Both the position numbers and the translations under genes were made by a program. From Sphingomonadales bacterium (lineage in GTDB: Bacteria; Pseudomonadota; Alphaproteobacteria; Sphingomonadales; Sphingomonadaceae): a stretch of 64,000 bases of DNA. Positions within the stretch are counted from its first letter, which is position 1, and each line of letters opens with the position of its first letter. Of the stretch, positions 1 to 9,267 are shown piece after piece. The stretch is taken from positions 186,001 to 250,000 of the forward strand of contig JADKCA010000002.1 in the NCBI GenBank assembly GCA_016714795.1, given 5' to 3'. The notes under the pieces are model-generated. The model was not told the origin of the DNA. It worked only from the letters and a program-made list of their open reading frames with translations, and made no database searches.

Positions 1-90
1 AAGATCGCATGGCGTGAAGCCGTGCCGGTGGGCGCGGACAAGCCCTACCTCACCTATGTCTTTGTGCCTCAGGAAGGAGAAGCCGCATGA
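1..90 (+). CDS. C-terminal fragment, probable DUF35-type OB-fold protein
   Basis: Only the last 29 codons of this gene lie in the window (frame 1, stop TGA at 88-90). The fragment ends in LTYVFVPQEGEAA, which is too short for a firm family call. Its stop overlaps the start of the following thiolase in an ATGA junction, so the two are translationally coupled. Small Zn-ribbon/OB-fold DUF35 proteins very often sit directly before SCP2-type thiolases and act as their partner subunit. The identification is therefore mostly from context. Confidence 0.4.
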   Translation, partial: KIAWREAVPVGADKPYLTYVFVPQEGEAA

Positions 91-1232
91 GCCACGTCTA
101 TGTTGTCGGGATCGACATGATCCGTTTCGGCCGATATCCGGATCGCACCGTGCCCAGTCTGGCCGCTGAAGCCGCGCTGATGGCGCTGGATGATGCGGGC
201 CTCACCCTCAAGGACATGCAGGCGCTCTATTGCGGCAATCTGGGGCAGGCGAGCGGCATGGTCGGCCAGCGGATGCTTGCCGAAATCGGGCAGACGGCCA
301 TTCCGGTGACGAACGTCGCCAATGCCTGCGCGACCGGAGCCACTGCGTTCCGGGGTGCGTGGATGTCCATCAAGGCGGGCGTCTATGACACGGTTCTGGC
401 AGTTGGCGTCGAGCAGATGGGCAAGGGCCTGCTGGGCGGCGGCGGGGGCGTGTCTCCCGAAGGGCTGGTCGGCTCCTACACCATGCCCGCGATGTTCGCG
501 CATATCGGCATGGAGCACAGCCAGAAATATGGCACGACCTTCGCGCAGTTCGCGCAAGTGTCGGTCAAGAATCACCACCATAGCACGCTCAACCCCAAGT
601 CGATGTACCGCAAGGAAACGCCGCTGGAGGAAGTGATGGGATCGGAAATGATCGCCTATCCCAACACCAAGCTGATGTGCTCGGTGAATGTAGATGGCTC
701 GGCGGCGGCGGTGCTGATGAGCGAAAAGAAAGTCAAGCAACTCGGCCTGATGGACCGCGCGGTGCGCATCCGCGCCTCTGAAATGTCGAGCAATCCTTAT
801 GAGGAGCGGCAGGCCGCCATGCCGGATTTCAGCGGCGCGACGCGCGTGGCGGCGAAGCGCGTTTATGAACAGGCAGGGCTGGGTGCGGAGGATATCAACC
901 TTGTCGAACTGCACGATTGCTTCGCGACCGCCGAACTCGTCCACTACGAAAATCTGGGGCTGTGCGCCGATGGTGAAGCGGGTCGCCTGATCGATGACGG
1001 CACGACCGCGCTCGGTGGACGCGTTCCGGTCAACGTCTCGGGCGGGTTGCTCTCCAAGGGGCATCCGCTGGGTGCGACGGGCATTGCCAACATCTATGAA
1101 GTGGCCACGCATCTGCGCGGCAAGGCCGGGGCGCGGCAGGTGGAAGGCGCGCGGATCGGCATGACGCATGTCGTGGGCGGTGGCCCCGGCATGGGCACGG
1201 CGTGTGCGATCCATATCTTGGAGAAGGTGTAG
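87..1232 (+). CDS. SCP2-type thiolase / acetyl-CoA acetyltransferase-like protein
   Basis: This 381-residue protein has the thiolase fold signatures: a nucleophilic-Cys segment NACATGA (Cys81), LHDCFA (His276), SKGHPLGATG (His326) and a C-terminal GTACAIHI (Cys373). The family cleaves 3-ketoacyl-CoA or condenses acyl-CoA units in the cytoplasm. The length and motif spacing fit the SCP-x/SCP2 thiolase branch rather than FadA. Some members paired with DUF35 proteins are retro-aldolases in steroid side-chain breakdown, which remains a possibility here. The gene overlaps the upstream fragment by ATGA and heads a run of CoA-metabolism genes (SDR, acyl-CoA dehydrogenase, acyl-CoA ligase), so a catabolic role is likely. 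Substrate unknown. Confidence 0.85.
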   Translation: MSHVYVVGIDMIRFGRYPDRTVPSLAAEAALMALDDAGLTLKDMQALYCGNLGQASGMVGQRMLAEIGQTAIPVTNVANACATGATAFRGAWMSIKAGVYDTVLAVGVEQMGKGLLGGGGGVSPEGLVGSYTMPAMFAHIGMEHSQKYGTTFAQFAQVSVKNHHHSTLNPKSMYRKETPLEEVMGSEMIAYPNTKLMCSVNVDGSAAAVLMSEKKVKQLGLMDRAVRIRASEMSSNPYEERQAAMPDFSGATRVAAKRVYEQAGLGAEDINLVELHDCFATAELVHYENLGLCADGEAGRLIDDGTTALGGRVPVNVSGGLLSKGHPLGATGIANIYEVATHLRGKAGARQVEGARIGMTHVVGGGPGMGTACAIHILEKV

Positions 1233-1243
1233 CCAGCTTTGAT

Positions 1244-1345
1244 CCGCTCATCCTGAGGAGCCGTTGAGCTCGTCGAAACGGCGTCTCGAAAGACCGGTGC
1301 ATGGTGCTTCGAGACGGGCCTTCGACAAGCTCAGCCCCTCCTCTG
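1244..1345 (+). repeat. Dispersed imperfect inverted repeat, copy 1
   Basis: An imperfect inverted repeat fills the gap between the thiolase and SDR genes. The left arm carries ttgagctcgtcgaa and gtctcgaa; the right arm carries ttcgagac and ttcgacaagctcag. The same core, tgagc-tgtcgaa paired with ttcgaca-gctc, recurs near 56533-56608 and 63496-63584, always between genes. It behaves like a REP-type dispersed element and could form a transcript hairpin between the two genes. Confidence 0.75.
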
Positions 1346-1384
1346 CATGAACGGGATAGGTGTTGAGGGCAGGAGAGAAAACCC

Positions 1385-2281
1385 ATGAAGAATTTCAAAG
1401 GCGCGGTCGCCGTCATCACCGGTGGAGCAAGCGGGCTTGGCCTCGCAATGGCGCGAGAAGCACAAGCGCGGGGCTGCTATCTGGTGATTGCCGACATCAG
1501 GCAGGATGCGCTGGATAGCGCCGTGGCTGAACTCTCGGCAAAGGGCGAGGTGCTCGGTGTCCTTACCGATGTTTCGAAAGCGGCAGAGATTGAGGCGCTG
1601 GCAGAGGCCGCTGTCGCGCGGTTCGGCAAGGTCAATCTGCTCGTCAACAATGCCGGTGTGTTCGCGTCGGGCCTTGCTTGGGAAACCAGCGCAGAAGAGT
1701 TTGACTGGGTGATCGGCGTCAATCAGCGTTCGGTGGTGAATGGCATCCGCAGTTTCGTCCCGCGCATGATCGCGCAAGGCGACGAGTGCCATGTGCTCAC
1801 CATTTCATCGGGCGCGGGCATTACGGTCAATCCTGGGTTTGCCAGCTATTCGATGACCAAACACGCCGTGCTGGCGTTAAGCGAGGCGCTGTGGCTGGAC
1901 CTGCGCACGCAGAAAATCAGCAGCATCGGCGTGACCATCGCCATGCCGGGGATGACACAGTCCGGCATCATGAACCCGGAAAAGACAACGCCGCGGGATC
2001 TGCAAGGCGAAGTCGCGACACGCATGGACAATCCGGTGCTCAAGGGGCTGGAACTGATGATGCAGGCGGGCGTTGCGGGCGGGTTGTCGGCCGCCGCACT
2101 GGCCACGCAAGTGTTCAGTGCGATCGAGCAGGGCGAGCTTTACGTTCTGCCTGCCTTTGATGATCCCGATAATCGCGCGGTCGCAACCGCAATCGGCACG
2201 GGCCGCGCGACCGGCGTCAATGCCTATCCGGCGATCAACGACGCCTTCATGGCCGCTATCGAAGCCATGCCAACCGCCTGA
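1385..2281 (+). CDS. Short-chain dehydrogenase/reductase
   Basis: This is a 298-residue classical SDR. The Rossmann nucleotide-binding motif TGGASGLGLA lies near residue 13, the NNAG stabilising motif near residue 87, a catalytic Ser near 141-142, and the YSMTK pair gives Tyr155 and Lys159. It should oxidise or reduce a hydroxyl/keto group with NAD(P). An adjacent AGGAGAGAAAACCC segment supports the ATG start. The neighbours are a thiolase and an acyl-CoA dehydrogenase, so a 3-hydroxyacyl-type or alcohol substrate in the same catabolic pathway is plausible. Substrate specificity cannot be read from the sequence. Confidence 0.88.
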   Translation: MKNFKGAVAVITGGASGLGLAMAREAQARGCYLVIADIRQDALDSAVAELSAKGEVLGVLTDVSKAAEIEALAEAAVARFGKVNLLVNNAGVFASGLAWETSAEEFDWVIGVNQRSVVNGIRSFVPRMIAQGDECHVLTISSGAGITVNPGFASYSMTKHAVLALSEALWLDLRTQKISSIGVTIAMPGMTQSGIMNPEKTTPRDLQGEVATRMDNPVLKGLELMMQAGVAGGLSAAALATQVFSAIEQGELYVLPAFDDPDNRAVATAIGTGRATGVNAYPAINDAFMAAIEAMPTA

Positions 2282-2308
2282 GCGGTCCTCACAATCAGGA
2301 GAGATGCC

Positions 2309-3463
2309 ATGTCCCACTTCCTCAATGAAGAGCAGCAGATGATGCGCGACGTTGCGGCAAAGTTTGCCCGCAACGAATTGCTCCCCATCGCCAATGAGAT
2401 TGACCGCACCGAAAGCACGCCCGAATGGGTGGCCAAGCGCTGTGCCGAACTGGGCTTTTACGGGCTTTACATCGCGGAAGAATATGGCGGGATGGATGCC
2501 GGGCTGGTCACGGCCTGCGTCGTGCTGGAAGAGATTGCCAAGGCGAGCCCTGCCTTTGCCGGGCTGCTTTCGGTGCAGATGATCCTTTGCCCGGAAACCG
2601 TTTCCATTCTCGGCACGCCCGAACAGAAGCAGCGGCTGTTGCCGCCCTCCGCACGCGGCGAACGTGTGATGGCCTATTCGCAGACCGAACCGGCGGGCGT
2701 GGGCAATATCCCCTTCCACCAGACCAAGCTGCGGCCAGAAGGAAACGGCTATCGGCTGGACGGGCACAAGCTGTTCTGCACGCAGGGCGAGGCCAAGACC
2801 TATCTCGTCATGCCGCGCACGCAGCGCGATGGTGTGGAGGGCTATGGCTGCGTGATCGTGGAGGCCGAAGATGAAGGCTTTCAGGTGCAGAAATATGAGG
2901 AAAAGCTCGGCTGGCGCGGCACCAATACCGGGCCGATTGCGTTCAACAATGTGTTCATCGCGGCAGATGATGTGCTGGGTGATTTGTTGACCGGCAATGC
3001 CGATCATGCCGCTGCCAATCAGGCGAGCTTTCTGGGGCATGCCGTCACCTCATTGGGCTGCATGATCGGCCTGTTCGATCACACCGTGGCGCACATCAAG
3101 GAACGCCAGCTTTATGGCGAGCCGATGTGGAAGCTTTCGCCCATTACGGACCGGATCGGCCAGATCTACACCAAGATAGAGGCCTGCCGCGCCATGCTCT
3201 ACAATGCGGCGCGCCAGATTGATGAAGGCACGCTCACCATGCCGCTCGGCAGTGCGTGCAAGGCCTATATCGGCGATACCGCGTTTGAATGTTGCAGCCA
3301 GTTGCTCCAGATGTGGGGCGGCAGCGGCATCATGAATTCGACGGGCATGAACCGCTACTTCCGCGATGCCCGCGCCAAGATGGTGGCCGAAGGCTCGACC
3401 GAAATCCACCATAGTGTCATCACCCGCGCCCTCGGCTTTGCCGATCCCGCGCCTGCCAATTGA
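2309..3463 (+). CDS. Acyl-CoA dehydrogenase
   Basis: This 384-residue flavoprotein has the usual acyl-CoA dehydrogenase layout. The helical N-terminal domain contains ELGFYGLYIAEEYGG, the middle beta domain contains AYSQTEPAG, and the C-terminal helical domain ends with AEGSTEIHHSVI near residue 370. It should introduce an alpha,beta double bond into an acyl-CoA, passing electrons to ETF. The ATG is preceded by AGGAGA, and the gene sits 27 nt after the SDR. The chain-length preference cannot be inferred. It fits as the first step of the beta-oxidation-like pathway formed with the SDR, thiolase and ligase. Confidence 0.9.
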   Translation: MSHFLNEEQQMMRDVAAKFARNELLPIANEIDRTESTPEWVAKRCAELGFYGLYIAEEYGGMDAGLVTACVVLEEIAKASPAFAGLLSVQMILCPETVSILGTPEQKQRLLPPSARGERVMAYSQTEPAGVGNIPFHQTKLRPEGNGYRLDGHKLFCTQGEAKTYLVMPRTQRDGVEGYGCVIVEAEDEGFQVQKYEEKLGWRGTNTGPIAFNNVFIAADDVLGDLLTGNADHAAANQASFLGHAVTSLGCMIGLFDHTVAHIKERQLYGEPMWKLSPITDRIGQIYTKIEACRAMLYNAARQIDEGTLTMPLGSACKAYIGDTAFECCSQLLQMWGGSGIMNSTGMNRYFRDARAKMVAEGSTEIHHSVITRALGFADPAPAN

Positions 3464-3476
3464 GGACGAAACCCAG

Positions 3477-5027
3477 ATGAGCGACGCCGCCCGCCACCCC
3501 TCCACCTATCTTTCTTCGCCGATCATGAATGCGCTGAAGCGGGACAGGAACAAGCCCGTTGTCGAGATTGTCGGCGAAAAGCCCTGGACCGGGGGCGATC
3601 TGCTCCGCCGGATCAGCCAGCTGACGCAGGCCTTGCAGGCGAACGGGGTTTCGGGCGGGGCACGGGTGGCCTTGCTCGCGGGCAATTCGGTCGATGTGCT
3701 CTTGCTCCACAATGCGCTGGGCTTTGCGGGCGGCTGTCTGGTCGCGATGCACCCGATGGGATCGGCGGACGATCATCTCTTCGCCATCGAAGATGGGGAA
3801 GTGACCGTCCTTATCTATGATCCGGGCAAGTTCAGCGCGCGGGCGGCGGAGCTGGCCAAGCGCACAAACCGGCTGACCAACATCCTGTCCTTGGGCGCGG
3901 CAGAGCTGGGCACCGATCTGCTGGCGGCGGCTGACAGTTTTCAGGAGGCCCCGCTGGTCGCGCCGATCCTGCCGCCCGATGCGGTGACGCGGCTCTCTTA
4001 CTCCGGCGGGACGACCGGTACGCCCAAGGCGATCCCCGGCTCGCCGCGCGTCGGCGCGATGGCGCTTTCTATCATGCTGAGCGATTGGGAATGGCCGGTC
4101 GAACCGCGCGTGCTCGCCGTCGTGCCGCTGAGCCATGCCGGCGGCAGCCTGTTCGGCCCGACGATCATCAAGAATGGCACGATGGTGGTGATGACTGCCT
4201 TTGATCCAGGCGAGGTGCTGCGCGTCATTCAGGATTACAAGATCAGCTGCACCATGCTGGTGCCGACGATGATCTACGCGCTGCTCGATCATCCCGATTT
4301 CGACAAGTACGACCTTTCCAGTCTGGAAACGATCTTTTACGGCGCGTCGCTGATGTCGCCCGCGCGGCTGAAGGAAGGGCTGGAACGGATTGGGCCGGTC
4401 TTCTTCCAATTCTATGGTCAGGCCGAAGCGCCGATGACCGTCACCATCATGCGCCGGTCCGAACATGACCCCAACAATCCGGACCGGCTGGCTTCTTGCG
4501 GACGGCCCGTGCCGTGGCTTGATGTTGCTTTGCTTGATGACCAGAATGAAGAAGTGCCCGATGGCGAGGCCGGTGAGATCTGCGTGCGCGGGCCGCTGGT
4601 GATGGAGGGATACCTCAACCGCGACCAGCTCAATCAGGAGACGTTTGCAGGCGGCTGGCTCCATACGGGGGACGTGGCGGTGAAAGATCCGGACGGCTTC
4701 CTGCGCATCGTGGACCGCAAAAAGGACATGATCGTGACCGGTGGCTTCAACGTCTTCCCCAGCGAAGTGGAGAATGTGATCGCGACCCACCCGGCGGTGG
4801 CGCAGGTCGCTGTGTTCGGCACGCCCGACGAGAAATGGGGCGAAGCGGTGACGGCGGCAATTGTGCTGCGCCCCGGTGCGTCTGTGGCGGGCGAAGAGCT
4901 TTCCGCGCTGGTCAAGGCGCACAAGGGTTCGGTGCAGGCCCCCAAACATGTCCATTTCGTGGATGCGATTCCGCAAACGGCCGTTGGCAAGCCCGACAAG
5001 AAGGCGCTGCGGGTGCGGTTTGGGTGA
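3477..5027 (+). CDS. AMP-forming acyl-CoA ligase (ANL superfamily)
   Basis: I chose the ATG at 3477, 13 nt after the acyl-CoA dehydrogenase stop, over an upstream in-frame ATG at 3366 that lies inside that gene. The product is 516 residues. The ANL signatures are in order: YSGGTTGTPKAIPG (P-loop), YGQAEAP, GWLHTGDVAVKDPDGFLRIVDRKKDMI (hinge), and a C-terminal PQTAVGKPDKKALR containing the catalytic Lys. It should activate a carboxylic acid with ATP and CoA. It supplies CoA esters for the neighbouring dehydrogenase, SDR and thiolase. The acid substrate is not identifiable. Confidence 0.9.
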   Translation: MSDAARHPSTYLSSPIMNALKRDRNKPVVEIVGEKPWTGGDLLRRISQLTQALQANGVSGGARVALLAGNSVDVLLLHNALGFAGGCLVAMHPMGSADDHLFAIEDGEVTVLIYDPGKFSARAAELAKRTNRLTNILSLGAAELGTDLLAAADSFQEAPLVAPILPPDAVTRLSYSGGTTGTPKAIPGSPRVGAMALSIMLSDWEWPVEPRVLAVVPLSHAGGSLFGPTIIKNGTMVVMTAFDPGEVLRVIQDYKISCTMLVPTMIYALLDHPDFDKYDLSSLETIFYGASLMSPARLKEGLERIGPVFFQFYGQAEAPMTVTIMRRSEHDPNNPDRLASCGRPVPWLDVALLDDQNEEVPDGEAGEICVRGPLVMEGYLNRDQLNQETFAGGWLHTGDVAVKDPDGFLRIVDRKKDMIVTGGFNVFPSEVENVIATHPAVAQVAVFGTPDEKWGEAVTAAIVLRPGASVAGEELSALVKAHKGSVQAPKHVHFVDAIPQTAVGKPDKKALRVRFG

Positions 5028-5037
5028 GTTTGGATCA

Positions 5038-5119
5038 GGCCCACCCCCAACCCCTCCCGCAAGCGGGAGGGGAGCGAGACTTGCCAGCCTGAAAGGCTGC
5101 CAGTCGCAGCGGGGTGGGC
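5038..5119 (+). repeat. Nested inverted repeat, intergenic
   Basis: A perfect hairpin with 10-nt arms (cccctcccgc at 5051-5060, gcgggagggg at 5063-5072) and a two-base loop sits inside a wider inverted repeat. Its outer arms are gcccacccc near 5039 and ggggtgggc near 5111. A second small stem (agcctgaaaggct) lies inside. This is the kind of dispersed palindromic repeat found between sphingomonad genes. There is no T tract, so I do not call it a terminator. Confidence 0.7.
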
Positions 5120-5151
5120 ATGGCAGTTGACGGAATAAGAGGAGAACCCCC

Positions 5152-6381
5152 ATGACCCATGATCTGATCATCATCGGCGGCGGCATTGCAGGCGGGGCGA
5201 TGGCCACCGTCATGGCACGCGCGGGCCGCAATGTGCTCGTGCTCGAAGCGACCGACAGTTTCACTGATCGTGTGCGCGGCGAATGGATCGCGCCTTGGGG
5301 CGTGACCGAGACCAGGCGCTTGGGCCTTTATGACACGCTGCGCACTGCAGACACGCATCACCTGACGCGCCACATCACATATGATGAAAGCCTGCCGCCC
5401 GAGCTGGCAGAGGCCGCTGCGATCGATCTGGGGATGTTTGCGCCCGACGTGCCGGGGCCGCTCTGCATCCGCCATCCCGAACATTGCCAGACCTTGTTTG
5501 ATGCTGCGATTGCGGCGGGGGCCACGATGCTGCGCCCGGTCCAGATTCTGTCTGTCGAGTTGGGGGCGAACCCCAAGGTCCGCTATGTGCATGAGGGCGT
5601 GGAGACGGAGGCGACTGCCCCGCTGATCATCGGGGCCGACGGGCGCACCTCGATTGTCCGCAAGACGGCAGGCATCCACCTCCATCAGGACAAGCCGCAC
5701 CATTGGTTTGCCGGGCTTCTGGTCGATGATGTGAAGGGTTGGGACGAGCATACGCAGGCCATCGGGACAGAGAATGAATTCGGCTTTCTGGCCTTCCCGC
5801 AGGGCGGAGAGCGGGTGCGCGTCTATGGCGGCTATCCGCTCAGCCAGACGCGGCGCTTTGCCGGAGCGGATGGCGGTCGCGCCTTTCTGGAGGCATTCCG
5901 CATGAAATCCTGCCCGAACAATGATGCCATAGCCAATGGCACGCCCGCCGGGCCGATCCTGTCCTTCCACAATAATGACACATGGAGCGATGAACCGTTT
6001 GTGGAAGGCGGCGTGATTGTGGGCGATGCAGCGGGCTGGAATGATCCCATCAACGGGCTGGGCCTGTCTGTCACCTATCGCGATGTGCGGCTGGTTTCAG
6101 ACATATTGAAGGACACGGCCCCCGGCCAGCGCCCGGACTTCCGCCCCTATGCCGAAGAGCGGGCGGAGCGGATGCGCCGCGTGCGCTTCGTCGGGCAGAT
6201 TCAGGCCACGCTCGATATGGAATTTGGCGAAGAGGCCAAGGCGCGGCGGCTGCGCCATTACACGCAGGCGGCCGCCAATCCCGAAGTGGGTGCCCATGCC
6301 GCGGCCGTGCTCGCAGGCCCGGAGGCGCTGCCGGCCGAATTCTTCACCGAAGCCCATCGGGAGCGTGCGCTGGGCGGCTGA
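5152..6381 (+). CDS. FAD-dependent oxidoreductase, PHBH-fold monooxygenase-like
   Basis: This 409-residue protein starts with a dinucleotide-binding motif, IIGGGIAGGAMA. It then shows the DG motif GADGRTSIVRK near residue 160 and the GD motif GDAAGWNDPINGLGLS near residue 290. These mark the PHBH-fold group of flavin hydroxylases and epoxidases. It should use NAD(P)H and O2 to hydroxylate a substrate, or act as a related reductase. An AGGAGA segment 9-14 nt upstream supports the start. It follows the catabolic genes, so it may perform an oxygenation step of the same pathway. Confidence 0.82.
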   Translation: MTHDLIIIGGGIAGGAMATVMARAGRNVLVLEATDSFTDRVRGEWIAPWGVTETRRLGLYDTLRTADTHHLTRHITYDESLPPELAEAAAIDLGMFAPDVPGPLCIRHPEHCQTLFDAAIAAGATMLRPVQILSVELGANPKVRYVHEGVETEATAPLIIGADGRTSIVRKTAGIHLHQDKPHHWFAGLLVDDVKGWDEHTQAIGTENEFGFLAFPQGGERVRVYGGYPLSQTRRFAGADGGRAFLEAFRMKSCPNNDAIANGTPAGPILSFHNNDTWSDEPFVEGGVIVGDAAGWNDPINGLGLSVTYRDVRLVSDILKDTAPGQRPDFRPYAEERAERMRRVRFVGQIQATLDMEFGEEAKARRLRHYTQAAANPEVGAHAAAVLAGPEALPAEFFTEAHRERALGG

Positions 6382-6489
6382 CCCCCGTCCCTGCTGCGTT
6401 CAGAGCCGCGATAGGCCAACTCGCGGTTGATAATCGCAGCGTTAGCGCATAGGCGCGGCGGCGAAGCATTGAATCATGTGAAGGGTGCC

Positions 6490-7707
6490 ATGTCGGATTC
6501 CATCAATCGCGTCGTCCTCGCCTATTCGGGCGGGCTTGATACCAGCGTCATCATGAAGTGGCTCCAGCAGACCTATAATTGCGAAGTCGTGACCTTCACC
6601 GCCGATCTGGGGCAGGGCGAAGAGATTGAGCCCGCGCGCCAGAAGGCCCGCCTGTCCGGCGTCAAGGAAGAGCATATCTTCATCGAGGATGTGCGCGAGG
6701 AATTCTGCCGCGACTATATCTTCCCGATGATGCGCGCCAACGCGCTTTATGAAGGCCTGTACCTGCTCGGTACGTCCATCGCTCGCCCGCTGATCGCCAA
6801 GAAGCAGATCGAGATTGCAAAGAAGGTTGGGGCAGACGCCGTCTCGCACGGTGCAACCGGCAAGGGCAATGATCAGGTGCGGTTCGAGCTGGGCTATTAT
6901 GCGCTCAACCCGGACATCAAGGTGATTGCGCCATGGCGCGAATGGGATCTGAACAGCCGCGCCGCGCTCATCGACTTTGCCGAAAAGCACCAGATTCTGG
7001 TGCCCAAGGACAAGCGCGGCGAAAGCCCTTTTTCCACCGACGCGAACCTGCTGCACACCTCGTCCGAAGGCAAGGTCCTGGAGGATCCGTGGGAAGAAGT
7101 GCCCGAATATGTCTATTCACGTACCGACAATCCCGATGATGCGCCCAACGAGCCGGAGATCATCACCGTTGATTTTGAACGCGGCGACGCGGTGGCGATC
7201 AATGGCGAGGGCATGTCTCCTGCGACCTTGCTCGCCAAGCTCAACGAAATGGGCAAGCGCCATGGCATCGGGCGACTCGATCTGGTGGAAAACCGCTTCG
7301 TCGGCATGAAATCGCGCGGCATGTATGAAACGCCGGGCGGAACCATCCTGCATCTGGCGCATCGCGGGGTCGAGCAGATCACGCTGGACCGGGGGGCTGC
7401 GCACCTCAAAGACAAGCTGATGCCCGAATATGCGGAGCTGATCTATAACGGCTTCTGGTTCTCGCCCGAACGTGAGATGCTGCAAGCCGCAATCGATCAC
7501 AGTCAGACGCATGTCTCTGGAACTGTCCGCATGAAGCTCTACAAGGGTGCCTGTCATGTGATTGGCCGCAAGTCGCCCAACTCGCTCTATTCGGAGCGGA
7601 TGGTGACGTTCGAGGATGATCAGGGTGCCTATGACCAGCGCGACGCGCAGGGCTTCATCAAACTCAATGCGCTGCGGCTGCGGCTGCTGGGCCGTCGCGG
7701 GCTCTGA
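6490..7707 (+). CDS. argG: Argininosuccinate synthase
   Basis: Argininosuccinate synthase ligates citrulline and aspartate with ATP in arginine synthesis. The 405-residue product begins MSDSINRVVLAYSGGLDTS, whose SGGLDTS is the N-type PP-loop. SHGATGKGNDQVRFE and SPFSTDANLLH follow, both typical of ArgG. The frame is open back to 6427, but the ATG at 6490 gives the normal length and puts the P-loop at the usual place. The next gene starts 3 nt after the stop. Confidence 0.97.
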   Translation: MSDSINRVVLAYSGGLDTSVIMKWLQQTYNCEVVTFTADLGQGEEIEPARQKARLSGVKEEHIFIEDVREEFCRDYIFPMMRANALYEGLYLLGTSIARPLIAKKQIEIAKKVGADAVSHGATGKGNDQVRFELGYYALNPDIKVIAPWREWDLNSRAALIDFAEKHQILVPKDKRGESPFSTDANLLHTSSEGKVLEDPWEEVPEYVYSRTDNPDDAPNEPEIITVDFERGDAVAINGEGMSPATLLAKLNEMGKRHGIGRLDLVENRFVGMKSRGMYETPGGTILHLAHRGVEQITLDRGAAHLKDKLMPEYAELIYNGFWFSPEREMLQAAIDHSQTHVSGTVRMKLYKGACHVIGRKSPNSLYSERMVTFEDDQGAYDQRDAQGFIKLNALRLRLLGRRGL

Positions 7708-7710
7708 CCT

Positions 7711-9267
7711 TTGAACCGGGAAGGCGGCCCGCGCCATTGGTGGGATGACAAGCGGTTCCTGCTGCTTGTCGTCATCATCATGGCGATTCCCCTTTTGCTG
7801 CCGCAACTGCCGCCGCTGGTGGACCTGCCGGGCCATATGGCGCGCTATCGCGTGTCGCTCGACATTGCGTCCTCTCCGCCCTTGCAGGATTTTTTCAGCT
7901 TCCAGTGGCGGTTGATCGGCAATCTGGGGATAGACCTGCTGGTCATTCCGCTGGAGCGCATTTTCGGGCTCGAACTGGCGGTCAAGCTGATCGTGATCGC
8001 CATTCCGGTGCTGACCGCATCGGGCATGATCTGGATCGCGCGCGAAGTCCATGGCCAGATTCCGCCGACCTTGTTCTTCGCTCTGCCGCTTGCTTACGGC
8101 CACCCCTTCCATTTCGGCTTCGTGAATTTCGCGCTGGCGATGGCGCTCGCGCTCAATGCCTTTGCACTGTGGCTGAGGCTGGGGCGGCTGGGGCGGTTAA
8201 AGCTGCGCGCGCAATTGTTCGTGCCGATCGGGCTGCTGCTCTGGCTGTGCCACACCTTTGGCTGGGCCACGCTGTGCGTGCTCGCTTTCTCCGCCGAGCT
8301 GGTGCGCGATCATGACGAGGAAGGCGGCTGGTATCTGCCCTTCGTCCATGCCGCGATCCAGTGTCTGTCGCTTGCGCCGCCAATGCTGCTCATGCTGGCA
8401 TGGCGCAGCGATCAGGGCGGAGGCGAGACCGGCGACTGGTTCAAGTGGGACATCAAATGGCGCTGGCTGACCATGATCCTGCGCGACCGCTGGATGGATT
8501 TTGACAAAGCGAGTGTGGCGATGCTCGTTGTCGTGCTGCTCTGGGCGGCTGTTGCCCGCATTCTGCAATTTTCGCGGATGCTGATGCTCACAACGGCCTT
8601 TCTGTGCGTCACTTATGTGCTGCTCCCGCGCGTGGTGTTCGGCTCGGCTTATGCGGATATGCGGCTGACGCCTTATATGCTGGCCTTCGCGCTGATCGCC
8701 ATCCGGCCAAAGCCGGGCGAAGGCAGCCGCGCGTTTCTGCCGGTGATCATCGCGTCCCTGCTGTTCTTCGGCGTCCGCATCGGCGCGACCACGATCAGCT
8801 TTGCAGAGCATGGCGCGCGCGCCAATCAGGCGCTGGCGGCACTGGATCATGTGCCGCGCGGGGCGCGGATGATCAGCTTTGTTCGGCGCGAATGCGGTTT
8901 GCCATGGGATACCAGCCGCATGGAGCATCTGCCCGCCATGGCCACGGTTCGCCGCCACGCCTTCACCAATGACCAGTGGAACATGCCCGGTGGGCAGTTG
9001 CTGGCCATCAAGAAAGCGGACGCGCCCGGATTTGATCGGGATGCCTCGCAGCTTGTTTCCACCCGCCGCTGCTACCGCGAGCCGTGGCGGCCCTTGTCCA
9101 CTTCGCTCGCCAAATTTCCGCGCGACGCTTTTGACTATCTCTGGCTGATTGATCCACCCGCTTATGATCTGGCATTGGTGCAGGGCATGACGCGTATCTG
9201 GAGCAATGGGCGCGACGTGCTGTATCGTATTGATCATCACGCCAAACCGGGCCAAAAGCCCGCATGA
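7711..9267 (+). CDS. Polytopic membrane protein, possible glycan-synthesis protein
   Basis: This 518-residue protein starts from TTG at 7711, 3 nt after argG, with no obvious ribosome site. It has about ten hydrophobic segments, the first at residues 17-32 (LLLVVIIMAIPLLLPQ). A conserved-looking loop PLVDLPGHMARYRV follows TM1. The last ~150 residues are largely soluble. The TM1-loop-acidic/His pattern resembles GT-C type glycosyltransferases, but no decisive motif was seen. Its stop overlaps the start of a polyprenyl-phosphate GT2 (ATGA), so both are probably co-translated and work on the same lipid-linked sugar. Function not assigned. Confidence 0.7.
   Translation: MNREGGPRHWWDDKRFLLLVVIIMAIPLLLPQLPPLVDLPGHMARYRVSLDIASSPPLQDFFSFQWRLIGNLGIDLLVIPLERIFGLELAVKLIVIAIPVLTASGMIWIAREVHGQIPPTLFFALPLAYGHPFHFGFVNFALAMALALNAFALWLRLGRLGRLKLRAQLFVPIGLLLWLCHTFGWATLCVLAFSAELVRDHDEEGGWYLPFVHAAIQCLSLAPPMLLMLAWRSDQGGGETGDWFKWDIKWRWLTMILRDRWMDFDKASVAMLVVVLLWAAVARILQFSRMLMLTTAFLCVTYVLLPRVVFGSAYADMRLTPYMLAFALIAIRPKPGEGSRAFLPVIIASLLFFGVRIGATTISFAEHGARANQALAALDHVPRGARMISFVRRECGLPWDTSRMEHLPAMATVRRHAFTNDQWNMPGGQLLAIKKADAPGFDRDASQLVSTRRCYREPWRPLSTSLAKFPRDAFDYLWLIDPPAYDLALVQGMTRIWSNGRDVLYRIDHHAKPGQKPA

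Noticed and set aside
5038..5119. Terminator after the acyl-CoA ligase
   Set aside because: A strong hairpin is present but there is no T tract and the next gene is co-directional; called a repeat instead.
3420..5264. 614-codon minus-strand frame
   Set aside because: It is antisense to the acyl-CoA ligase, whose catalytic motifs are intact; composition is that of a shadow frame.
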